A stretch of DNA of 64,000 nt, taken from NCBI GenBank assembly GCA_034008185.1, contig CM067082.1, positions 156,371,895-156,435,894 on the forward strand. The letters run 5' to 3'. The DNA is from Gorsachius magnificus. Its lineage: Eukaryota; Chordata; Aves; Pelecaniformes; Ardeidae. Positions 1-9,400 of the stretch are shown one piece after another (positions within the stretch are counted from its first letter, which is position 1; every line of letters starts with the position of its first letter). The position numbers were made by a program, and so were the translations under genes. A model generated the notes under the pieces. It was not told the DNA's origin and did no database searches. It was given only the letters and a program-made list of their open reading frames with translations.

Positions 1-33
1 TTTCCAACCAAAGTGATTCTATGATTCTATGAT
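1..33 (+). mobile_element. CR1 LINE 3' tail
   Basis: TTTCCAACC followed by a repeated ATTCTATG tail is the extreme 3' end of a + strand CR1 whose body lies before the window. Confidence 0.8.
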
Positions 34-898
34 GAACCACACAGATTTGTGGGAGCCATTTGCTGGATTGGATTTGACACCTCCCACCTCCCCCAGCCTC
101 GTTCAGCCCCCACCCCAAGGGGTTTTGATGCGGGGCTGCGGTGGGAGCCCCCAACCCCCCCCGGGTGCACGCACCGTGATGTGCAAAGGTTTGCACAGTG
201 CAAAGCCGGTTGCTTTTCCACACCTCTGTTTTGCAAAGGTTTGGTCAGGGATTGGGCTGGGATGTTTCACACATTAAAAATTAAAGCAGCTTTGCCTCCC
301 CCCCCCTCCCCGCTCCCCCACCACGCTTTTATTCTGAAAATTAAGCAGAACCCCAATACTTTGCACAGTGCTGGGAAGGCTGCAAGAGTCCCAGTGCGTG
401 GTCAGTGGCGAGAATAAATTCACTGAGACCCCAGGGGCTATTCCAGGACAAAAGGTTCATCCCCATTAACCCACCCCCCGTGTGGTTCCCGATTCTGTTT
501 GTCTGCAAACTGTCGGGGACAGAAACACAGACAGATCCCACTGTGGTTACCCCGGGGTCTCGCCGTCTCGTCACACGCCCAGTTGTCACCTGCTGGGCAC
601 AGCTCTGTGGAGCTGAACACCTTAAACCCCTGGGGACGCGTGAGATGAGAGAGTCCTGGGCCAGGTACCTGCCTGTCCTCCTGTCCCCGTCCCCGTGGGG
701 ACACGGGGTGGTTCAGAGCATGACACACACGCACCCGCGCGGGAGGGAAACCTTTCTGCTCTGGGGTGGCAAGCGGGTGCAGAAATCGCCTGGGAGGACG
801 ACGGCGAGAGTGACGCTGGGAAGAACGACGCGGCCACCAAAACCCGGGCCCCAAGGGCTTGACATTTAGGGCGTTAACTACTTCCCAGCTGGGGTGCT
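34..898. other. 5' flank, nothing identified
   Basis: GC-rich unique sequence with a C run near 297-307. Reading frames exist on both strands, but none shows a recognisable protein or splice structure. I see no neighbouring gene. Confidence 0.6.
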
Positions 899-1375
899 CA
901 TAGAATCATAGAATGGTTTGGGTGGGAAGGGACCCCCAGAGGTCACCCAGCCCAACCCCCCTGCAGGAGCAGGGACACCTTGAACCACATCAGGTTGCTC
1001 ACAGCCCCGTCCAACCTGGCCTGGAATGTTCCCAGGGATGGGGCCTCCACCCCCTCTCTGGGCAACCCCTGCCAGGGTTTCACCACCCTCACTGGAAAGA
1101 ATTTCTTCCTTATATCCAGTCTAAACCTCCCCTGCTTCAGTTTAAAGCCATCCCCCCTTGTCCTGTCCCAGCTGGCCCTGCTCAAAAGCTTGTCCCCCCC
1201 TTTCCTCTGGGCCCCCTTGAAGCCCTGACCGGCCGCACTCAGCTCTCCCCGCAGCCTCCTCTGCTCCAGGCTGAGCACCCCCAACTCTCCCAGCCTGGCC
1301 TCAGAGCAGAGGGGCTCCAGCCCTCGGAGCATTTTAGTAGCCCTCCTCTGGCCCCGCTCCAACAGGTCCATGTCT
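899..1375 (-). mobile_element. CR1 LINE fragment (5'-truncated)
   Basis: On the minus strand this encodes the C-terminal part of CR1 ORF2 with no internal stop: [20 protein letters not shown], then [33 protein letters not shown] and [11 protein letters not shown]. It ends with the CR1 3' tail (CATAGAATCATAGAATGG on +). It belongs to the same subfamily as the copies at 30300, 28687, 41656 and 19295, sharing the CAGGTTGCTCACAGCCCCGT block. The catalytic domain is missing, so it is dead. Confidence 0.93.
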
Positions 1376-1690
1376 CATCGTCCTGGCCACGCGTTGGGGT
1401 CTCTGTGCTCCCCTCGCTGGGGTGCATCGCTCTTGCCCAGGGCTGGGAGCGTGTGCGCAGGGGCGTGTGATGCCCGCGCCTTTCCACCATTGCACCACTG
1501 AGCGGCTCCTGCACGCTGGATCCGCCCTTGCCCATCTTGCCTTTCCACGCCTCGCTCGCCCTTGAAATATTAATTGGCAATATTAATTTAACTCTTACAC
1601 AACCATCCAGCCCTTGCACAACTGCCTACTTCTTCCGCGCTGCATCAGCACTTGCGACAGCAGCCCTCGCGTGACCACACAGCCATTGCA

Positions 1691-1736
1691 CGCTTAGCGT
1701 TTGCACGAGCGATCGCTTAGCATTTGCACGAGCGAT
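1691..1736. repeat. 23-bp tandem duplication
   Basis: Two copies (1691-1713 and 1714-1736) read CGCTTAGC, then G or A, then TTTGCACGAGCGAT, with one mismatch. They share the TTGCAC core with the minisatellite that begins about 40 bp downstream and may mark its origin or a decayed edge. Confidence 0.8.
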
Positions 1737-1774
1737 TTGGCCCTGGCGTGTCTGGTCCATGCAGAGCTGATCAG

Positions 1775-2360
1775 GCCTTGCACACCCAGGCCTTGTACAC
1801 CCAGCACAGACATGGCCACCCTTTGCACACCTGACCCTTGCACAACCGCCTGTCCCCGGCACCTTCAGCCCTTGCACACCCAGCCCTTGCACCCACCCTT
1901 GCACACAGCCGCCCTCCCGGCACCTTCAGCCTTGCACACCCAGCCCTTGCACACCCGCCCTTGCAACCCCTCCCGCACTCAGCCCTTGCACACCCAGCCC
2001 CTTGCACACCCAGCCCTTGCACGACCGCCCGCCCCTTGCACACCCAGCCCTTGCACACCCAGCCCTTGCACACCCAGCCCTCGCACGACCGCCCACCCCC
2101 GGCACACCCATCCCCGGCACACCCAGCCCTTGCACACCCAGCCCTCGCACGACCGCCCATCCCCTCGCACGACCGCCCACCCCCGGCACACCCATCCCCG
2201 GCACACCCAGCCCTTGCACACCCAGCCCTTCACACCCAGCCCTTGCACGACGCCGACCCTGCACGCCGCCCGTCCCGGCCCTTCAGCCCCTTGCACACCC
2301 AGCCCTTGCACAACCGCCCGTCCCCGGCACACCCAGCCCTCGCACACCCACCCAGCCCTT
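1775..2360. repeat. C-rich minisatellite with ~15-bp unit, upstream of WNT9A
   Basis: A unit close to TTGCACACCCAGCCC recurs about fifteen times, mixed with variants carrying TTGCACGACCGCCC or CCCGGCACACCCAT. Adjacent perfect units are clearest at 2035-2085. A higher-order repeat is also present: the block CGCACGACCGCCCACCCCCGGCACACCC recurs about 80 bp apart (near 2083 and 2167). Because the unit is a multiple of three and lacks stop codons, every frame stays open for long distances. The complementary strand carries closely spaced GGG runs. The array ends about 100 bp upstream of the TATA box. Confidence 0.9.
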
Positions 2361-2462
2361 CCCCGCGCGGCCGTGTCACACCCAGCCCCGGGACAGCGGC
2401 CTGGGGACGCCCCCCCCGGTCCCGCCCCCCCCCGCCGCCCGGGCGCTCGCCGCCGGCCGGGC

Positions 2463-2468
2463 TATAAG
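2463..2468 (+). promoter_or_regulatory. TATA box of WNT9A
   Basis: TATAAG sits in GC-rich sequence 80 bp upstream of the WNT9A ATG. At the usual 25-32 bp spacing it predicts a transcription start around 2490-2498 and a 5' UTR of only about 50 nt. Long C runs just upstream (2410-2432) include a CCCGCCCC Sp1-like box. A TATA box within a CpG island fits a tightly regulated developmental gene. Confidence 0.65.
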
Positions 2469-2516
2469 AAGCGGCGCGGAGCGGCGGGGCGGCAGCGGGC
2501 GCGGCGGGGGAACGAG

Positions 2517-2594
2517 ATGAGCAGCGCCGGCGCCGCTGCAAGATGCTGGATGGACACGTCCTGCTGGGATGGCTCTGCTCCTGCGCGCTCCTAG
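2517..2594 (+). CDS. Upstream ORF overlapping the WNT9A start
   Basis: An ATG at 2517 (G at -3, A at +4) opens a 25-codon frame, [12 protein letters not shown] onward, ending at TAG 2592-2594. It is out of frame with WNT9A and overlaps its first 52 nt. It should lie within the 5' UTR, because the TATA box at 2463 predicts a transcription start near 2490-2495. A ribosome starting here would pass over the WNT9A ATG, so the frame could reduce ligand output. Translation is inferred, not shown. A transcription start downstream of 2517 would remove it. Confidence 0.5.
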   Translation: MSSAGAAARCWMDTSCWDGSAPARS

Positions 2595-2637
2595 GGCTGC
2601 TCGCCTGCGCCCCGCGGCCCTCCGCCGCCTACTTCGG
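2543..2637 (+). CDS. WNT9A: WNT9A exon 1 (signal peptide)
   Basis: This exon encodes residues 1-31 and two bases of codon 32. It starts [10 protein letters not shown] and ends YFG. The start at 2543 has A at -3 and C at +4 and is the first ATG in this frame that gives the conserved MLDG start and a signal peptide. The donor is GG/gtaggt at 2638. Almost the whole exon is leader, so the mature ligand is made from exons 2-4. It lies inside a CpG island, about 80 bp downstream of a TATA box. Confidence 0.95.
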
Positions 2638-3384
2638 GTAGGTGCTCGGCGCCCCCCGCTCCTCGCCCCCTTTCATTTTAGTTTATTCGCAAAAAAAGGT
2701 GTGTGTGTGTGGTTTTTTTTTTTTTTTTTTTTTGTTTTTGCACCTTGTCCCGCCCGCCCGAGGTGAGGATGCTGCCGCGCGCCTGCCGGTGGGTGCGAGC
2801 ATCCCCTCCGCCGGCGCTGGCAGCCGCCCCGGGAGGGGGGTAATGGGCGGGGGAGGCAGCAGCAGCCCTGTGTCTCATCACCCCCCCCCCCCACCGGTCC
2901 TCCCCAATCCCCTCGGCTGCTGCCCGCTGCGGCCGGGCTCTCCGGGGGCCGCCGCCAAAAACTCCGCGGGGCGAGGGAGCGACTCGTTCCGCGCTTCCCC
3001 GACGGGGCGGGCGGCGGCGGCGCGCTCGGGGGCGGGGGGGACCCGTAGCGGGGTGGCCGGGGAGCTGGGCTCGGGGTGCGCGCTGTAGCCTCCCATCAGT
3101 ACGGGACAGCCCCGAAAAAAACTTTTTTTTTTTTATTAAAGCACATGCTTCAGCACCGAGTGCTGGCGAGCGGGCATCACCGCGCCGGTGGTGTTGGTTT
3201 TTTTGGGGGGTGCATGCTGCTGTCCCCACCCCGAGACGGTGCAAAGCTGATTCCCGACGGATTTGAGAGTGTGTCCCCCCCACAACCCCGCATCCCCCGG
3301 CGCTCACCTGTGCGCGCGTGCAGGAGCGCGGCAGGCAGGGGGCGCTACCGCTCCGCGCCCGCTCCGCGCTGCGCAGGTGAACCC

Positions 3385-3420
<36 letters not shown>

Positions 3421-6400
3421 GGGGGGGGGGGGGCTGAGCTGGAGGAGCCCCATAATCCCCTCACCCCCTCTTTCCCCCCCAGCCGCAGTGGCTGGGCTTC
3501 TGGCTCTTCCCTCTGTGCAGCCCCCCCTTGGCTTTTTTGGGTGCCCAGGTAGCTGCCTCTTGTCTTTTTTTTCTTTTCTTTTTTTTTTTAAACACTCGTC
3601 CCAAAATGGGCCCGGTTTGCCAGGGGAGCGGGATGCGAGCACCTCATGAAGAGCTTTCGGTGCAAGTTTACCCAAGAGCGATGGTTCTCGCTGCTTTTTG
3701 GGATGTTGTGTTTGTGACCGCTGGTAGGAGCCACTGGACCAGCCCTGGAGAATGTTTTAGCAGACTTGAGGTGTTTTTTTTTTCCCCCCTCCCCTCTTTC
3801 CAGTAAAACAAATCCTGGTGTTGAGGCTTGTCCATTGCTTGTGGTCTGGCAAAGTTTTCCAAACAGTGCTACTTACATCTCCTGTTTCCAACTCAAGAAC
3901 CATTTAACTTCCTGCTGCTGGGACTGGTTTTTGTGAGGAAACGGCCTCTCCTGTGTGCGTAGGGTTTTAGGAAAAGCCCTCTTCTCCCCCAGCAGCACAT
4001 GGAGGGCTGTACCGAGCCCATTAGCTTGTCTGGCTGTCAAAGACCACCGGCACCGTGCGGTTGTACGGTGCCTCGGGGACTGACAGGGCTTGGAAGGGGT
4101 TTGGCTGTAACTCTCCTGTTAATCCATGCGGTGCTGGGACCTGCTGCGGTGCAGCAGGTAGCTCCTTCCAGTCGCCTGCTTCTGGGATTTCTCTCCCAGC
4201 CTCACGTGGCGGGTGTAGATTTTAATTTCAGACTGACCATGTTGAGGTGAGGGCAGCATGCTGCTAGGTCTGTCCTGAACCATGCTGGGTTATTCTCTCT
4301 GTCCTGGTGTGGCTGCTGTTTCTGATTTAAGACTCCCTCTCTGGCAATAAGGAGGGGAGAGGAGATGCTGCCAGATGTGCACCCAGCCAGATGTGCCCTC
4401 CCTGCGGTGAGCAGTGAAGTTTGCTTATGCAAAGCATCCTGCCCTCTGGTTAGAGCCGCAGCAATGGAGCAGCATCTGCTGCTAATCTTCTCTTTGTTCT
4501 TCCAAGAGGCCTTAAAGCAGAGATTGCACTTGCTGAGCTGCTGGGGACGCGGGGGAATAGTCAGGGCTGAGGTCCAGGGTCCCCGCTAATCTCCGGTGAT
4601 ATGTGATCTAACAAGTGTGTGCAGAAGAGCTGAGCCCTCCTTGCCGTGGGCTTTTGTATATTGATAGGGAAAGAAATCTTACCTGGTAAAAGCTGTGTGT
4701 TCCAAACAGAGCTCTTGGTGCTCCTGCAAGTGCCCTGGGAAGGCTGATGTTGCTGATGTTCGCCCTTCTTGCTGTGCCTAGAAACCATGCATGGAGGAGC
4801 CGCTCCAGGTGAGGGAGCACATCTGTTTTCTAACAGAAATCTTCCCTAAAAACCTGGATGCACCACCCTTTGCTCAGGGGCTGAGCTGAAATGGTCTCGG
4901 TTAATGCAACACCATTTCTAGGCAGGGGAAAGAACACTCCTTCCCAGTCCAGGGCATCATCAAAGCTGCCGTGACACCTCTGGGTGGCCTGCTGGACCCT
5001 CTTCTGGGTGCTAACATCCCCCTTGCAGCAGGCGGTGGGGCGCAGAGGGCAGCAGGTGGCTGTGTTAAGCAGAGCCATGCTGTAGCTGCAGCTTAGCTGC
5101 TCCGTTCCGCAGTCTGGTGGGGGACAGGGACAGCTGTGGATGATCCCTTCCACCCCATCCCCAATGTCTTATTTCAGGGAAAGAATTCGGTGTCTCCAAA
5201 TGTGTGGCCCGGCGGGGAATTAGTGCACGGGGACAAGAAACCGGGCATGGTTACAGGCTGACACAATCTTGTTATCATGTAGTTATGTCCGTGCCTGCCC
5301 CAGAGGGGCAGCTAGTGAGTGGGAGGGGATGCTGGGGTGGGAAAGCCATGGCTGGAGGCTCCTGTTTCTCTGTGTGTCTGTATAGGCTTGCACAAGCAGA
5401 CAAAAAATGAGAAATGCCCTCTGCAAGTAGAGTGTGGTGGATGTGTGAGATAAAGCGTTGGTGCAGGTGGGGCCCTTGCTACTGTCCTGCTCCATCCCCA
5501 AGCTGCCTGGTGAGGACATGTGCTGAAGGTAACCCTTTGCTGTCTGGGGTGAAGGGGGGGATGATGGGCTTGTCCCTTGCCTAGGGTTATGCTGGCAGCC
5601 TGGGTGCTGCTGACCATGTCCCAGGTGCAGGATTGAAGCTAGGTGCCAGCTTGACCTGGGCACAGCAAAGGCAGGACTTGAAGTGATGCTGATGTGCAGC
5701 TGTGAGCAGAGCTGAGTCCCTGTAGGTACCTGCTTGGGGGGTGGGGGGTGTCCATTAGCCCCAGTTACTGGAAAGCAGCTGGAAGAGGCTGGCGTCGGGG
5801 ATGCAGTGATGCTGCAGGCTCCTAAGCCTTGTCTGATAGGAGACGTCTTGATGCTAGAGAGGAGGAAGCATGCCTGCAAAACTGAGCAGGACCTAGGGTA
5901 GGTTTATCGTCGCCCATCAGGATGCCTGGTGATGAAGGGTGCGTTTTAGGGTAGGAGTATGTCTGGGAGAGTGTTCCTGGCTGAGCTCGTACCAGAGGGG
6001 GAAGCATTGCCTTGAGATAAGCCTCAGCTGAGACCGGCTTCTTGAGAGGCACTGGCTGCTCTAAAAGTGAGCCTGCTTTTATGTTCTGCCATCTCCTCTG
6101 CAGCTGGGCTGTCTGAAAACTAATTTGCACCATATTACAACTGGCTGATTGGGGTAGTTTGGAGCAGCCTGAGAAAGCACTGCATTTCAGTTTCCTCCTC
6201 TCTACGCTTTTCTTGTGCCTTAGAAGCTTTGGGTGTGGGTATCTCCCCTTCTCCTCTCAAGTGTGGCTAAGGGGTGGTGGAAGTGCCGTAGTGGCACCTG
6301 GGAATTGTGTTGGGTCTTGCTCTGCTGGGCTTTGGAAGTGGCAGATGACCAGATTAGCCGTGCTGGGGTGACAGGCGGGCTGATACACTTCAGTCCTGCC

Positions 6401-9400
6401 GTGCCCCGGTGCTAGCGGGACGGCAAACCAGCCTGTAGGAGCTTGCTGCTCTCCTGAGCTGCCTGGCTTGTGGCTCTGAGGTTGCAACCTCTCCAAGTGA
6501 TAAATCAAACCCCCTCTATTTCTGGGTGTTCTGATTTATGGTCTGACTCGGTTTTGGTGCACCCCCTCCTTTTTTTTTTTTATTTTCTTGCTGGTTTCTG
6601 CAGCTTGGAGTTTGTTCTGCTTTCCACCAGCAGCAGCGGGAGCTGAAGCAGCTCTGCCCCCTCTGCAAACACTTGTCAGGACAGTAGTAATGTTACAAGT
6701 GGCTCATGCTTACATAGTGTTTATATTGACAGATTGCAATGTTCTTCATAAATGTAACTGATCTGTACACTGCACGCAGGCAACAGGAACCCTTAAATGC
6801 TTGTGTGGGGGAGAAGGAGGGAGGGGAAGCATAGCTTGCCCTAATTTACCAACACATCGCTAGCGAGAGCAGGTTCCTTGCTGCTTGGTGGGGTTTTTTT
6901 GGTGTGGGAAGCGCAATGTATTTTTATTCCCATTGGCAGGTGCAGAAGAGGTACCCCTGCTATGCTTTAGGTGCTGCCGGGGCAGAAAGATGATGTGCCC
7001 TGCAATTTGGGGTGTGATTCTGTTAAAATGACTTGGAAAAGATCTGAATACTGGGATTGATAGGGTATTTGGGGGTTGGGACCACCCGATGGGGCGGGCT
7101 CTTAAGGGGGCTGGGCGTTTGCATGTGTTTCTGAGCTCCGTCGCTACAAGTGTGTGGCATCAGCTTGAATGTCATCTCCAATAAAAGCAAGCCCGCTGGT
7201 GCTGGCAGGCTTTGCGTGGTTTTTCCAGCCTGTGGCACACGCTAAGGTGGCTGCCGGGTATCAAGAATTTCTGTACCTGTCACTTGATGGTAGTGTGGGG
7301 CCACGGGCTCACGTTCGCAGCTTCGGCCAAAGGCGTGTGAACTTCTCGGGAAGCTGTTGTCGTAGCCAGGCCACAGCGTGTTGGCTTTCCAGACGCGCCG
7401 GTCGTCTCTGGCATGTGTGAGATGGAGCAGCTGGTTCTCAGCACAACCCAAAAAAACAAAACCTGGACTCGGGTGGTGAGGGAGGAATGCGGCACGCAGG
7501 CAAACACAGCTGGAGAGTAAGGAGGCAGCTCCTGGGGCCGGGAGGGTGGCTTTGCCATCCCACCCTGTGGTGGTCCGCTTTTTCTAGATGGTGATGCTGC
7601 TTTTAAGGTGCTGGATTGCTGGTTTTCCTTGGAATAGGAAGGGTGTGCCTGGCTGGTTTGTGTTTTTTTTTTTTTTCCCCCCTACTCCTTTTGAGCTGGG
7701 TGAATTGTCACGTAGAGAATGATCTGTCTGAGTCCTGACTGGCTTCTCTCCCAAAGTTGGCCTCTCTGGGTCAAATAAAAGCAATGTTTAACTTTATTTC
7801 TTTGCAAAAGGGAGCCCCATGCCCAGAAGAAGCATTTGCTTTGTAGATGCATGAAGGCTGCACTGGAATTGATGAGGTGCCAGAAGGGTGGTGACAAACC
7901 CAGGAGCATTTGGGAAAATAACTGTGTGGATAAGGTCCATCAGGCCTGCACCTTCAGTCCTGGGGACCCAGATCTGTCCCAGATTAGGTTGAGAGATACT
8001 TGAAAGCTTCTTCCTTCTGCAGTGGACGGATGGAGCAAAACTTTAGTCAGACATCACAGAACAGCAGAGGTGGGAAGGGCCCTCTGGACATCACCCAGTG
8101 CCACCCCCCTGCCCAAGCAGGCTCACCCAGAGCAGGGGGCACAGGACAGCATCCAGGCAGGGGTTGAATATCTCCAGAGAAGGAGACTCCACTGCCCCCC
8201 TGGGCATCCTGTTCCAGGGCTCTGTCACCTTCAAAGTCAAGAAGTTCTTCCTCACGTTCAACTGGAACCTCTTCTGCTTCAGTTTGTGCCCATTGCCCCT
8301 TGTCCTGGTGCTGGGCACCACTGAGAAGAGTCTGGCTCCGTCCTCGTGACCCCCCACCCTTGAGATATTTGTATGTGTTGATGAGGTCCCTTCTCAGTCT
8401 TCTCTTCTCCAGGCTAAACAAGCCCAGCTCCCTCAGCCTTTCCTCATAGGGGAGATGCTCCAGTCCCCTCATCATCTAGACATGGATTAGTATGTCATGG
8501 ACTCATGTACTGGGTTGAGCATGTTGCTTGAGACTTGGGCACCACTGCCTCATGCCTCAGTTTCCCTTATTTGGAAAGACATTGGGGCCATCTCTCTCTG
8601 AACTCAACTTGTTAATGGACACAGTAGCTGTATACAATGCTCAGAAAATACTGTGTGTTTTATTGGCAGGGGCCACCAGTGCTACAGATGGCTCCCTAGG
8701 GGGAGAAGATGGCTCGTTAGGAGACTATTAAGTGATACTTGGCGAAGCAGGAGGAGGTCAGTGACTCTCTTAGTGTGACTGGTGATGCAGAACTGGAGAC
8801 CAGGAATCTATAGGACTCTGGTCTCCTGGTGAAAAGGCCTGGTCAATGATTAACTTGCTTTCTGGAAGCTGCAAACAACAATAAAAGGGAGTCAAGCCCC
8901 ACAACCCCAACACAAAAAGCCCATGAGTGTTTAGTAATTAAAGGCCTTGTGCTTTATCACAGGGTAATGAGAATCACCGTAAGGCTTATTCAGTGGTAGG
9001 TAATTGAATTAGGTTGTAGGGGGAGGGTTAAGTGGAAGGTCTGGAAGACTGCACGGAGAAGCCGCGGTGAGGCACCTTAGTCTGAATCTTTCTGACCGGA
9101 CTGGGTTCCTTCAGTCTCTGCTGCTTTCTTCATTTTTCTGTCTGCTTAATCCTTTGTGCTTGCAGACCTGGTGTAATTGCCTCCTGGAGAAGATGTCCCT
9201 GCCCTAGGGTTGCTCCATTCCATTCCCTTCATTTAGGGAGATGCTGTCTGTTTTTTATTCCTGGTGTTTTCTTTGGTGAAACTGATATTTAAAGGCTCCT
9301 TGAGATTTTTTTTTTGGTGGAAAAGCCAAGCCAGAAGACACTGCTGAACTAAGCTTGGAGGAGTCTCAGTAGCCAGAGGAAGTACTGAACCAGTGAGCAT

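Larger units (their letters stand above)
2390..3110. promoter_or_regulatory. CpG island promoter over exon 1
   Basis: This stretch is dense in CG dinucleotides (for example 2430-2540 and 2920-3080), whereas most of the window is CpG-poor. It covers the TATA box, exon 1 and the first 470 bp of intron 1. A T run (2713-2733) and a TG run (2700-2711) interrupt it. Developmental signalling genes often have such islands. The edges are estimated by eye. Confidence 0.75.

Noticed and set aside
1775..2360. Repeat-spacer pattern suggesting a CRISPR array
   Set aside because: There are no unique spacers of constant length and the setting is a vertebrate nuclear genome. It is a tandem minisatellite.
1701..2594. 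A 297-codon + strand frame and several overlapping frames on both strands upstream of exon 1
   Set aside because: They are open only because the minisatellite unit is a multiple of three without stop codons. The translations are His/Pro/Thr or Gly/Cys/Val repeats, and the frame runs across the TATA box and WNT9A exon 1 out of frame.
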